DNA of 64,000 nt from Lathyrus oleraceus (taxonomy: Eukaryota; Streptophyta; Magnoliopsida; Fabales; Fabaceae), in assembly GCF_024323335.1 (NCBI RefSeq), contig NC_066579.1, positions 238,189,475 to 238,253,474 of the forward strand, read 5' to 3'. Below the pieces are notes generated by a model. The model worked only from the letters and a program-made list of their open reading frames with translations, ran no database searches and was not told where the DNA came from. Made by a program: the position numbers and the translations under genes. Shown here one piece after another: positions 1 to 11,290 of the stretch; positions within the stretch are counted from its first letter, which is position 1, and every line of letters begins with the position of its first letter.

Positions 1-3000
1 TGAATTGGTTTTTACTGCCAAAACACTCATCATCCGAAAGGAGGGCTTGAAAAAGCAAATCGACTTACAGGATGGACATTCGAATCCACAAAGGGAAAAC
101 AAATCTTACTCAACTGGGGACACAAACCCAAAGAGTGCATGAGATATAATATCCATTACCGTCAGAACGTGGATAGAACACTCGCATGAGATGTATTATC
201 TATTACCGTCAGAACGTAGATAATACACTCGCATGGTAAGAAACACCAAGGATACCGGTTACTGGGTATATAATAGGTGATCTACCGAAAACGTGGATTG
301 GTTTTTACTGCCAAAACACTCATCATCCAAAACACAAACTGGTTAAGGGATGGATATTCGATTCTACAAAGAATACGAATCTTACTCTATTGGGGAATAT
401 CAACAAAGGATTCCAACCAAAGAGTGAAAGAGATATATTATTCCTTACCGTCAGAACGTGAATAATATACTCGAAAAGGAAGAGACACCAGAGATACCGG
501 TTAGGGCATATAATAGGTGATCAACCAAAAAGAGAGACAATCGATACCAAGCATACGAGTAAACGAAAGACAACTCAAAGGGATAAATTGCAAGCATCCG
601 ACAATTATCCGAAACAACAAATATTCGACTCCGCAAAAGGGAAATAACGAATCTTACTCGACTGGGGAAACACAAAAGGCTTCGACTGAAGAGTGCATGA
701 GATATATTATCCATTACCGTCAGAACGTGGATAACACACTCGCATGGAAGATTATCCACAACCGGTTACTGGGTTAACAAAGGATAAATCGACCGAAAAG
801 AAAGGCATCGGGATACCAAACTAGGTATATAAAGATGACCAATCAAAGGGAGCAACAATCATTACCAAGCAAACGGGTAAATGAAAGAAGACTCGCTGGG
901 GATGCATTGATACAAAAATCAATGACCCAGGGATGAATTGCATAAACAGCAATTATCCACAAAGACTAGCTGGGAATATATTTATAAACAATCAATAATC
1001 CAGGGAACAAATCACTAGCAAACGGTGAAAAGACCCACTGGCGACTTCAAAGGGACAAAAATGCAAGCATACGGCAATTATCCAGAAGACTTGCTGGGGA
1101 TACAATTGCTAGCATACGGCAATTGTCCACAAGCAAAGGGAGGAATATCAACATCAAATATTGAATGAAGATAACCACAAAGAGCAACCATCATCGGTTA
1201 GGATGAACAACAAGGTTAACTCTGCAAAGGGGAGAAATTAGGGTTTACAACTACGGAATACGGGGATAGAATACCAACTCTGGCTGGGGATAAAATTGCT
1301 AGCAACCGGCAATTATCCACCTGTACCACAAGGCACAAACTCCGCTGGGGAGAAAAACACAACAACATAACAACCCGCCATCAACCAAAACGAACCACAA
1401 AGGTTACCTCTGCTAGGGGAAAAGAGATAGGACTTACAACTACCGAATACGGGGTAGTGGCCAAAAAAACTCTCGCTGAGGAAAAGGGTATAACCACAAA
1501 TTCCACCAAGAAGAGGGAACATAGGACTTACAACTACCGGTTACTGGGTAGAGGCCCAAAAAGGTTCCGCTGGGGATAAAAGAATTAATGCCGGTTATTG
1601 GGCAAATCATTCATTTATTCCACAGGGAAGCACAACAAACAGTTGATAAATGCCAATTCGGGGTCAAACCGAAAAGACAGACTGAATCAAGACTCATCCT
1701 ATGAGGATATAACTCAATAGGAAAACCCATCCCAATATATGTTGGGAGGAAACGGAAGAAACCGTCATCCACGAGGATAATCTCAATGGGGAACTGCAGA
1801 AGGAAAAACAGACACTTTCTGCTTATGGGGCTGACTCTACATGGAGAGATTTTAACACCCGACATCTGCTTGGGAAGATCTATTAGAGATCTATATCACC
1901 CATAGCAGGAGGACAACAAACAAAAGATATATGGCAAAAATGCAACATGAATATCTGAATGTTTTATGATTATGCATGAATATGCGTAATTTATGTTTGA
2001 TGAATGCTGACAAAACAGACATATCTAACACAAACAGAGCCCAGGAATCAAACGTCCGGTACTACACTCCCCGGGGAAGAACCAACTGGAAAGCCAATCT
2101 GCTGGAGATCCACCTGCTGAAAAGCAAAGATCTGCGAGGAGGCAAAAGATCGGAGATATCAAAGAAATCCCAAATCTCTGAGTAATGGATCAACAACAAC
2201 CCAACTGGAGTACAGAAAGTCACAACAGGCACAAACAACCACAAAGACAAATCTGTTGGGGAATGGGAGAAGTCCCAAAATATCCGCAAGGGGATCCTCA
2301 GTATCAACTGAGAACTGCACAAAGCGAGAACTGCCATGAAAGCAACTCCACACAATTCCACTGGGGAACAACCCACTGAGGAGAACAGATCATCCACGTA
2401 GAATCTACTGCACAAGCAGCTCTACCTGGGGAAAACAAGTAGCCATTCCATCGGGAATACATCCACTGAAGGAAAAACAGATCACGCAAGTAGATTCTGC
2501 AACAAGCCACTCTATTGAGGATCAGAAGCAATCAGGAAATCAATCCAAACTATGGATGATATACCAACCAAACCTACTGGGGAACAGAGATTTCAACAGG
2601 CAGAAACTGCCACAAAATCAACTCTGTCGAGAATACTAGCTCTGACGGAGGCTCTGAGGGAAAACCACAGATACGAACCTGGCTTTGTTGGGAATACCAA
2701 CTCCAATGGGGATTTTGCACAAATACAATCCACCAAACCACAAATCTGCTGACGGCTCCACTGGGGAAATCCACTGAGGAACCCACTGAAGATATGGAAG
2801 AGAGCTAGGGATCAACCACAAAATGCTAACTCTTCTGAAGAGAACATCCACAACTGCTGAGGAGGAACATAATCACTGCCCTACTGAAGGGATAAGCGTA
2901 CTGATGGGGAGATAGCAACTCCGCTGGCGACCTGGCCGGGAAGGGAGGACTGCTGGAACGAACGAAGTCTTCCACAAGCGCTCTACTCTGGGGATATACC

Positions 3001-3400
3001 ATAGATTCTACTAGCGACTGTGCTGAGGAAAGACAACAACAACCCTGCTCGCGTCAATGCTGGGGAAAGCGGTAAAGTACCGGGATATCAATCCACCAAC
3101 CATTGAATCTTCAACAGAAAGTCATCATGTTGAGGAGAGAAACAACAACTCCGCTAGCGACTGCACTAGGGAGAGACTACTGCTGGAGAAGAAAACGAAG
3201 TCTTCAACAACATCTCTACTTGGGGGAACAACCCACCACAAAAACTCTGCTTGGGGAACAACCCCAACAACAAAGCAGGAGAAAGAGGATACGGCCAATG
3301 CCAGGAATATGAACAAATGTCTTACCTGTTGGAAATCATGCCACCCTTGGGAGAGCACTGAGAAATTCTGGAGTATCCTTTCATCATTGTGAATGTTCAC
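1..3400 (-). repeat. Ogre 3' UTR, degenerate tandem repeats
   Basis: There is no credible gene here; short open frames are by-products of repetition. Several degenerate repeat families follow one another. One contains CCGTCAGAACGTGGATAA flanked by ACTCGCATG (about 120-750). One contains GCTAGCATACGGCAATT and relatives (about 900-1330). From about 1250 to 3260 a third recurs around CTGGGGAA/CTGGGGATA boxes at irregular spacing of tens of bases. On the element strand these read TTCCCCAG. Hypervariable tandem repeats between INT and the 3' LTR are known for Ogre and can seed satellites. Assignment to the element rests on position and on the similar layout in the second element. Confidence 0.75.
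130..750. repeat. Interspersed copies of an about 50-bp CCGTCAGAACGT repeat
   Basis: Copies of a segment running from CATGAGATATATTAT through ATTACCGTCAGAACGT to ACTCGCATGG start near 135, 187, 425 and 693. Spacing is irregular and copies are 80-95% alike by eye. Between copies are shared ACTGGGGA/CAAAGGATAC segments, which suggests an older higher-order repeat that has decayed. Confidence 0.7.
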
Positions 3401-3953
3401 TTTGTTTAAATCAACAATTTTGGAAAAATTTGTTTGTTTAAAACAATGACATTTTATCAATTAAAACATGCAAAACATTTGTTGAATTGAACAAATAAGA
3501 GTGCAAATAATTGGATAAAAAGCTCAAATTGATTTGATGGAATGGTAGCCTGCAAATGGCAAGACTCCATAGATCTGTACAAATTTGAAATCAGTGATAT
3601 ATATTGGAAGAGGGCTACATTGAACATAATGATCCTTTCTCTACCAATTTGAATCTCGATGTATTCGAAGCTTCAGTCGACGACGAATCGAGAATCTCTG
3701 ACGAAAAGACGGCTGCGGAACAGAAAGTCTTGTCAGGATGCAGTTACTTGCCAAATCCCTAACTTTGCCTAGATTGCCCCAGGGTGAGGTACTCAATCTA
3801 GCGGGATGCAAATATCAATTTTTTCAAGTCTCTAACTTTTTCCTGGATTACCCTTTCGGGTTCTCCACCGAGATGCTCCTTTTTGCCTAAGCCGCCCTTT
3901 CGGGTTTTCAACTTAGCGAGCCATTCTGTTTTTCATTTGCATATACTTTTTTT
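3401..3953 (-). repeat. Ogre 3' UTR just after INT, with a CCCTTTCGGGTTTT repeat
   Basis: Non-coding. 3401-3730 is AT-rich with nothing recognised. From about 3750 to 3935 a 50-70-bp motif recurs: a TTTTTGCCTAAGCCGCCC-like stretch, then CCCTTTCGGGTTTTCAAC, then an AGCG/CGAG box. The same motif occurs in the second Ogre-type element at about 29675-29885, also directly after its INT stop. It is therefore an ancestral part of the 3' UTR and not local noise. Confidence 0.7.
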
Positions 3954-5144
3954 TTAGGCAAAGTATTTCTTGACTGCATCTGAATTCACAGGACGAGTGA
4001 AATCCTCCCCATCCATTGTTGTAAGCATCAAAGCTCCGCCTGAAAAGGCTCTCTTAACAACATATGGACCCTCATAGTTTGGAGTCCACTTGCCCCTGGA
4101 ATCGGGCACGAAAGACAAGACTTTCTTGAGCACGAGGTCACCTTCTCGGAACACACGAGGCTTGACCTTCTTATCGAATGCTTTCTTCATCCTCTGCTGA
4201 TATAACTGACCATGGCACATGGCAGTTAATCTCTTCTCTTCAATCAGATTCAACTGGTCATAACGACTTTGAATCCATTCAGCATCAGTCAACTTGGCTT
4301 CCATCAAGACTCTCATTGATGGGATCTCCACCTCTACTGGGAGAACAACCTCCATGCCATAAACAAGAGAAAAAGGGGTTGCCCCTGTTGAAGTGCGGAC
4401 AGATGTACGATATCCATGCAAAGCAAATGGCAGCATCTCATGCCAATCTTTGTACGTAACTGTCATCTTCTGGATAATCTTCTTGATATTCTTATTAGCA
4501 GCTTCAACAGCCCCATTCATCTTAGGTCTGTAGGGAGAAGAATTATGGTGTGCAATCTTGAACTCAGCGCACAACTCATCCATCATTTTATTATTCAGAT
4601 TAGATCCATTATCAGTAATGATCTTATCTGGCACACCATAACGGTAAATCAGCTGGTTCTTGATAAACTTCACAACCACCTGCCTGGTCACATTCGCATA
4701 CGACGCGGCTTCAACCCATTTGGTGAAGTAATCAATTGCTACGAGAATAAACCTGTGCCCATTGGACGCTTTTGGTTCAATCATGCCAATCATGTCGATT
4801 CCCCACATAGAGAAAGGCCATAGTGATGAAATCACATTCAGAAGTGTCGGAGGAATATGAATCTTATCCGCATAAATCTGACACTTGTGACATTTCTTCA
4901 CATATTTGCAGCAGTCAGACTCCATTGTCAGCCAATAGTAGCCTGCTCTCAACATCTTTCTAGCCATGGCATGTCCATTGGAATGAGTACCAAATGAACC
5001 CTCATGGACCTCAGTCATCAACAGGTTTGCTTCGTGTCTATCCACGCATCTGAGCAAAACCATGTCAAAATTTCTCTTATAAAGCACTTCACCACTGAGG
5101 TAGAAACTGCCTGACAACCTTCTCAAAGTTTTCCTATCTTTCAC
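3954..5144 (-). CDS. pol: Integrase (INT) domain of Ogre pol
   Basis: This is the C-terminal part of pol, 396 residues, and catalyses insertion of element cDNA. An HHCC zinc-binding region is visible (His47 region to Cys85-x2-Cys88 in CHKCQ), followed by the DDE core: Asp117 in MWGIDMIG, Asp178 in ITDNGSNL and Glu214 in GAVEAANKN. The C-terminal part ends in a basic, Trp/Gly-containing region (GKWTPNYEGPYVVKRAFSGG), typical of Ty3/gypsy INT without a chromodomain. The frame continues upstream into RT/RNase H and is separated from it only by an in-frame TAG at 5172-5174, so this is not an independent gene. All catalytic residues are present. Confidence 0.93.
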   Translation of the reverse strand: MKDRKTLRRLSGSFYLSGEVLYKRNFDMVLLRCVDRHEANLLMTEVHEGSFGTHSNGHAMARKMLRAGYYWLTMESDCCKYVKKCHKCQIYADKIHIPPTLLNVISSLWPFSMWGIDMIGMIEPKASNGHRFILVAIDYFTKWVEAASYANVTRQVVVKFIKNQLIYRYGVPDKIITDNGSNLNNKMMDELCAEFKIAHHNSSPYRPKMNGAVEAANKNIKKIIQKMTVTYKDWHEMLPFALHGYRTSVRTSTGATPFSLVYGMEVVLPVEVEIPSMRVLMEAKLTDAEWIQSRYDQLNLIEEKRLTAMCHGQLYQQRMKKAFDKKVKPRVFREGDLVLKKVLSFVPDSRGKWTPNYEGPYVVKRAFSGGALMLTTMDGEDFTRPVNSDAVKKYFA

Positions 5145-5171
5145 AGATGCCCCAGGCGGGTAGACCTGGTT

Positions 5172-7416
5172 CTAGAGGAAATTCTTGATATCAAAATACC
5201 AAGGCTTGTCATCATTCACTTCTTCAACTGCAAACACGTGAGCTAGTCTATCCAAGTGCGTCACGGCAATATTGGGTACTTCATTCCAAAACTTGACCAC
5301 AATCATCGAAGCAAGCGTAGCAAGAGCATCTGCCATCCGATTATCCTCTCGAGGAATATGATGAAAGTCAACTTCTGTAAAGAAGGTTGAAATCCTTCTC
5401 GCATAATCTCTGTACGGAATGAGACCTGGCTGATTCGTCTCCCATTCACCCTTGATCTGATTGACACCTAGGGCCGAATCACCATACACATCAAGATGTT
5501 TGATTCTCAAATCAATACATTCTTCCAGTCCCATAATACAGGCCTCATACTCAGCCATGTTATTCGTGCATTTGAAAGTTAGCCTTGCTATAAACGGAAT
5601 ATGCGTGCCATGAGGAGTAATGATTACTGCCCCAATACCATTTCCGTACTGATTCACAGCGCCATCAAACACCATCGTCCATCTGGAACCAGGTTCCGGA
5701 CCTTCATCAAGTGTAGGCTCATCACAATCTTTCATTTTCAAATACAAAATCTCCTCATCTGGGAAGTCGAACTGAACAGACTGATGATCTTCAATTGGCT
5801 GGTGCGCTAAATGGTCAGCCAAGATACTACCTTTGATAGCTTTCTGAGCTCGATACTCAATATCATACTCAGACAACAACATCTGCCAACGGGCAATCCT
5901 CCCAGTCAAAGCAGGCTTCTCGAAGATATACTTGATTGGATCCATTCTGGATATCAACCAAGTAGTATGATTTATCATGTACTGGCGCAAACGCTTAGCA
6001 GCCCAAGCCAAAGCACAGCACGTCTTCTCAAGCATAGAGTACCGAGATTCACAATCAGTAAATTTCTTACTGAGGTAGTAGATAGAAGATTCTTTCTTCC
6101 CTGATTCATCTTGTTGACCGAGTACACAACCCATCGAGTCTTCAAGAACAGTCAGATACATAATCAGAGGTCTTCCTTCTACAGGAGGAGACAAGATCGA
6201 AGGTTCAGACAGATACTCTTTGATACTGTCGAAAGCTTTCTGGCAATCCTCGGTCCAATCATGAGACTGATCTTTCCGAAGGAGCTTGAATATCGGCGCA
6301 CATGTGGCAGTCATGTGGGATATAAATCTGGAAATATAGTTCAAGCGGCCAAGAAAACCTCGGACTTGCTTCTCAGTTTTGGGTGCAGGCATCTCTTGTA
6401 TTGCTTTTACCTTGGCATGATCAACTTCAATACCTCTCTCGCTGACAACAAAACCCAATAACTTGCCGGAACGGACTCCAAATGTACATTTGTTCGGATT
6501 CAAGCGAAGCCTAAACTTCCTCAAACGCTGAAAAAGCTTCAACAAATGCTCAACATGTTCAACTTCCGTTCGGGACTTAGCAATCATATCATCAACATAG
6601 ACCTCTATCTCCTTGTGCATCATATCATGAAACAAGGTAGTCATAGCTCGTTGATACGTGGCTCCGGCGTTCTTCAGACCGAAGGGCATCACTCGATAAC
6701 AGAATGTTCCCCAAGGCGTGATGAATGTTGTCTTCTCCATATCTTCGGTTGCCATCTTGATTTGATTATAACCGGAAAATCCGTCCATAAAGGAAAAGAC
6801 TTTGAACTTAGCTGTATTGTCTACCAACATATCAATGTGTGGTAGAGGAAAATCATCTTTCGGACTAGCTTTATTCAAATCTCTGTAATCAACACACATA
6901 CGGACTTTTCCGTCCTTCTTAGGCACAGGCACAATATTGGCCACCCATTGAGGATATGTAGAAGTCACCAGAAACCCCGTATCAATCTGCTTCTGAACTT
7001 CTTCTTTGATCTTCACTGCCATATCTGGATGAGTTCTTCTGAGCTTCTGCTTCACAGGCACGCACTCAGGCTTCAAAGGCAGGAAATGTTGCACAATATC
7101 TGTATCTAGACCCGGCATGTCTTCATATGACCAAGCGAAGATATCGGAATATTCTCGTAGCAACTCAATCAACCCCTTCTTGACAGACTCTTCAAGAAGT
7201 GCCCCAATCTTCACCGTACGAACACAATCCTCAGACCCCAAGTTGACTGTTTCCAAATCTTCAAGGTGCGGCTGAATGATCTTCTTCTCGTGCTCAAGGA
7301 GACGGGTGATCTCATCAGGAATCCCTTCAACATCATCTTCCTCTGCCTCGAATACAGGGAATTCAAAATTGGGAGATGGCGTTGGATCATTATGTTCAAT
7401 GGGTTTTAGAATCAAC
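5172..7416 (-). pseudogene. pol: RT, RNase H and archaeal-type RNase H of Ogre pol, closed by an in-frame TAG
   Basis: About 747 residues. RT has FSFMDGFSGYNQIKM (Asp near 211) and the catalytic YVDD at about 273-276. A first RNase H follows (about 412-540), in which the usual DAS-type first Asp is not evident (LTVLEDSMG). A second, archaeal-type RNase H (aRH, about 578-705) keeps FDGA, NNMAEYEA, GDSAL and MADAL, giving D-E-D-D. aRH next to a degenerate first RNase H marks the Tat lineage. The frame opens at the predicted splice acceptor (7416), not at a Met, and ends at TAG (5172-5174). The second element has a Lys codon there and the frame continues into INT, so the stop looks like a point mutation in a former single pol frame. 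Confidence 0.92.
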
Positions 7417-7685
7417 CTGCATAATGATTTTGGTTAAGAAAAAACTGTAGAATTTAAACAAGCAAATCACTATGCAGATGAAAAGATTGCTTTTATTCTT
7501 GTTTTTATGGGTTTTTTGTGATCACTGATTTCATGCAAAAAAGCAAAAAGTGAAAACAAATGGGAAAAACAAATGTTTAACAATGCATTAATTGAATGAA
7601 AACATCATTGTATATATGCTGCCAACAATGTCATCACTTCTCCTTTTGGCATGGGAGAAGGGTTTTAAACAAAGTGAACAATTAC
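7417..7685 (-). other. Predicted intron between PR and RT of Ogre
   Basis: On the minus strand the donor is GA|GTAATTG, inside the last Glu codon before the PR stop. The acceptor is ATTATGCAG|GTTG, preceded by a pyrimidine-rich tract with TTTTTTCTTAACC. The intron is 269 bp. Removing it completes the Glu codon and continues directly into the RT frame, bypassing the TAA at 7682-7684. Splicing of an intron at this place is established for Ogre. These exact sites are my reading, supported by frame continuity and by the same arrangement in the second element. Confidence 0.8.
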
Positions 7686-9964
7686 TCTGATCTATGGATG
7701 ACTGTAGGAACATCTACAGCGACCCAATTATGGCAGACACCACCAGGTATGATGAAATTGTTCAGGTCCTCTGCATCCTCTTCCAAGATAGCAGCAGCCT
7801 CTTCAGGTTGATCAGCATGGATAAATCCCCCACTCTTGAATAGACCTAGCTCGTTGAATGCCCCAGACGAATAGCCAATGCCAGCCCGGGATCTATTGTC
7901 TTCAAGCTCAATCATCTTCCCCAAACCAGCAACTGCACCACATTCAATGGCCAGTTTCGCATCACGATAGGAAGCAAATGAAGGAGACTTCTTCTCAATT
8001 GGTTCATCAATAGATAAAGCTTGGAAAGGAGTTCCAACTTCATCCTCAGCGTCAATATACGAGAAGGAAGACAAGTGGCTAACCAGGAGAGCCTTTTCTC
8101 CCCCTACTACGACCAGTTTCTTGTTCTTCACGAATTTCAGCTTCTGGTATAGGGTGGATGTCACGGCGCCAGCCTCGTGAATCCATGGTCTACCAAGGAG
8201 ACAGCTATATGATGGGTGGATATCCATAACCTGGAAGGTAACTTGGAAATCACTTGGTCCAATCTTGATTGGGAGATCAACTTCCCCAATCACAGTCTTA
8301 CGCGACCCATCAAACGCTTTCACAACAACACCACTCTGCCTCATGGGAGGACCTTGATATGACAATCTAGAGAGTGTGGATTTTGGAAATACATTCAGAG
8401 ATGATCCAGTGTCCACCAGCACGTTGGACATGGCATCAGATTTGCAATTCATAGAAATGTGTAAAGCCATGTTGTGGTCTCTTCCCTCCTCAGGGAGATC
8501 AGCGTCACAGAAACTCAAAGTGTTGCAAGCAGTAATGTTTGCAACTATACCATCAAACTGTTCTACGGTGACATCATGATCAACATAAGCCAGATCCAAC
8601 ACCTTCTGCAGAGCCTCCCTATGGGGTTCTAAATTCAAAAGCAGAGACAGGACGGAGATTTTCGATGGCGTTTGTAGAAGCTGGTCTACAACATTGTACT
8701 CACTCTTTTTTATGAGCCTCAACATCTCATCACATTCTTCGTTCACAACGTCACTCGGGCCAACAGAAGAATCAGGAGTCTTTTGTACAGAGGAGGGTTT
8801 GGCAACAGGTGCCGGATTCTGAACATTAACAGCCGTCCCAACCGGACGCTCAACAGAATCAGAAGCAGCAGCTCTAGCCTGAGGCTTAGGAGCAGAGAAC
8901 ACACGACCACTCCGGGTCAACCCACTTACATCAGTAATATTGGTGACAGAAGTTGAAGGCAACGACACTTCTCTCACATCTTCCACAGCAACGGGGTTAT
9001 ATCTGAACGGCACAACTCGGTCAGAAGAATAAGGCACGGGGCCTGCAGGCTTGATGACTAGTGAAGGAGAGACCTTCGGCTTGCTGCTATCATATCGGAT
9101 AACAACAGGCTCGGGCAGCTTGAACACAGGAGATATAACATTTACCTCGGGTTCATCTTCATCAACATTGCGGTTCTGAAGAATCTCTATGGTTCCTTCG
9201 TCTAACAGCTCTTGAAGCTCTCGTCGCACTTGGCGACAACCCAAACGGTTAACCGAACAGATGCGGCATCTATCATGGTCATGCTCCATATGGCTGTATT
9301 GACACAGCAAGCGATGTAATTCAACCAGTGACTGTCTAATATGACTCACATATTTGACTTTATACTTCCCAGGGCACCCCTGGACCATGTTCACAGACTT
9401 CCCATACTCGGGCAATGGGTTCTTTGTAACATTAGGGCCTGAGTCCTCGAAGCTCAGAATACCACACCGCATAAGGTCTTGAACCTTGGTCTTCAACGGA
9501 AAGCAGTTTTCAATGTTGTGACCTGGAGCACCGGAATGATACACACAGTGTTGATCTGGTTTGTACCACCACTGAGGATTTGCAGGCACAGCAGGAGGAT
9601 CCCTGGGACTAACCAACTTCCTTTCCAACAAAGAAGGATATAGCTCGGCGTATGACATAGGAATCGGATCGAAGCTGATCTTCTTCCTATCATAACTCAG
9701 ATTAGCCTGGTTGGTAGTGCTGCCACGAGGCTGGTAAGCCTGTTGCTGTGGACGGTGTTGTTGCTGATACTGAGGTTGTTGTTGATGCTGATGTTGATTG
9801 GGCTGCTGATACTGAGCACTGTCTCTGAAAACAGGTGCTATATGAGCCACCTGGTGCTGACTATTTGCACGGCGTGCAGGCTTCCTCTGAACAGAGGGTC
9901 TTCTGGATTTGGCATGGGATTGCACAACATGTGCTTCCCCATCTTTCTTCTTAAACGCCCCATA
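7685..9964 (-). CDS. gag-pro: Gag C-terminal part and protease (PR) of Ogre
   Basis: This frame is continuous with gag upstream except for an in-frame TGA at 9965-9967. Counting from the Met at 9925, residues 38-65 are Gln-rich. A zinc-knuckle-like CVYHSGAPGHNIENC (Cx2H-x5-Hx4C) sits at 127-141. The aspartic protease has its active site at VDTGSSLNVF, with DTG at residues 505-507 (8405-8413), followed by the conserved CLLGRPWIH. PR cleaves the element polyproteins. The frame ends at TAA 7682-7684, inside the predicted intron, so the spliced mRNA would join PR to RT. The actual Met at 9925 is probably not a true start, since the frame reads back to the TGA. Confidence 0.88.
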
Positions 9965-11059
9965 TCATTTAGAAGAGCTTTCCTCTTTTGCCAAACGTCC
10001 TTCACGGACTCCTTCCTCAAGACGCATCCCCATGTTCACCATCTCGGTGAAATTAGAGGGAGCACTCGCTACCATCCGCTCATAATAAAAATAACTAAGA
10101 GTCTTCAGAAAGATCTTAGTCATCCCTTTCTCTTCCAGTGGAGGAGTGATCTGAGCAGCCAACTCTCGCCACCTCTGGGCGTACTCCTTAAATGTCTTTT
10201 TATCCTTCTGGGACATGGCCCTGAGTTGATCACGGTCAGGCGCCATATCAACATTGTATTTGTACTTCTTGACGAAGGCTTCGCCAAGATCATTGAAGGA
10301 TCGGATGTTTGCACTATCCAGGCTCATATACCAGCGAAGAGCCGCACCGGACAAACTATCCTGGAAATAATGGATCAAAAGCTGATCATTATTTGTTTGC
10401 GTAGACATCTTTCTGGCGTACATGACCAGATGAGCAAGAGGGCAGGTGTTCCCCTTATACTTTTCAAAGTCAGGCACTTTGAATTTAATCGGAATTTTCA
10501 CACCGGGAACAAGGCAAAGTTCAGCAGCAGACTTGCCAAACAGATCCTTCCCTCTGAGAGTCTTCAATTCCTTTCGCAACTCAAGGAACTGATCATTCAT
10601 GGCCTCCATCTTCTCATTGACATCTGGGCCCTCAGACGGCTCAGAATGATAGATGGTGTCGTCTACCCGAGGAATGGTATGCACGACAGGAGGAGCAGCA
10701 GCAAGGACCGGGCTAGATGCCGGCATAGAAGCAAAGGTTGGAGCAGGAATATCAGGCATGAAACCCGGAGGCATTCCCCAAGGAAACCCGGCTGGCATGG
10801 CATGAGGCGCGAAATGAGCACTGGCAGCTGGCACAGTCGGAGCTACAATCTCAGATATAACCGTCCTCTGGATAGGAGTTGCAGGCGGTTGAGCAGGTTG
10901 ATTCTGAGCAGCAAGGAGTTGCTCCATCAAAGCGCCAAGTCTGGCGACTTCTTCCTTCAATTCACGGTTCTCTTGCTCAAGTTGATCCATTACTCTGGCA
11001 GAATTGGCTCTTGTATAGTACCGGTGAGTCAGCTTGTCTTCAAAATAAATGAAGAGCAC
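9965..11059 (-). CDS. gag: Gag capsid region of Ogre
   Basis: 364 residues, structural protein of the virus-like particle. It begins with a short coiled-coil-prone stretch (DQLEQENRELKEEVARL, about 25-45), then a Pro/Ala/Met-rich linker (50-130), then the retrotransposon Gag core. The core includes KFKVPDFEKYKGNTCP, FQDSLSGAALRWYMSL and AFVKKYKYN, all typical of Ty3/gypsy Gag. It ends at TGA 9965-9967 after KEESSSK, yet the same frame continues without a shift into the zinc-knuckle and PR part. This could be a nonsense mutation or a leaky stop; I favour mutation because ORF1 and pol also carry single stops. Confidence 0.88.
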   Translation of the reverse strand: MLFIYFEDKLTHRYYTRANSARVMDQLEQENRELKEEVARLGALMEQLLAAQNQPAQPPATPIQRTVISEIVAPTVPAASAHFAPHAMPAGFPWGMPPGFMPDIPAPTFASMPASSPVLAAAPPVVHTIPRVDDTIYHSEPSEGPDVNEKMEAMNDQFLELRKELKTLRGKDLFGKSAAELCLVPGVKIPIKFKVPDFEKYKGNTCPLAHLVMYARKMSTQTNNDQLLIHYFQDSLSGAALRWYMSLDSANIRSFNDLGEAFVKKYKYNVDMAPDRDQLRAMSQKDKKTFKEYAQRWRELAAQITPPLEEKGMTKIFLKTLSYFYYERMVASAPSNFTEMVNMGMRLEEGVREGRLAKEESSSK

Positions 11060-11290
11060 AGAGTTAGGCCACAGACAAGAAGACCAAGAACGACCTGCTT
11101 ATGCAAAATGATGCATGAAATGCTTGTGCATATACTTTGTTTTATTTTCAAGGAACTTTTAGGGTATTCATTTGCAAATTTTAATTTTTAAGCATTTAAT
11201 AGCATATGGAAAATCTCTCATCAAATATATTTTGAAACGAAGAAGTACAGCATTTTTTATCATTACAAAGAGAAAAGGAAAACAGACATC

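Noticed and set aside
277..777. Short open frames in the first kilobase as small genes
   Set aside because: They fall in degenerate tandem repeats of the Ogre 3' UTR and share repeat-encoded peptides.
9743..11191. 482-codon plus-strand open frame opposite gag
   Set aside because: It is the shadow of the gag and gag-pro frame on the other strand; composition (Leu/Ser/Arg-rich, no domain) and position show no independent gene.
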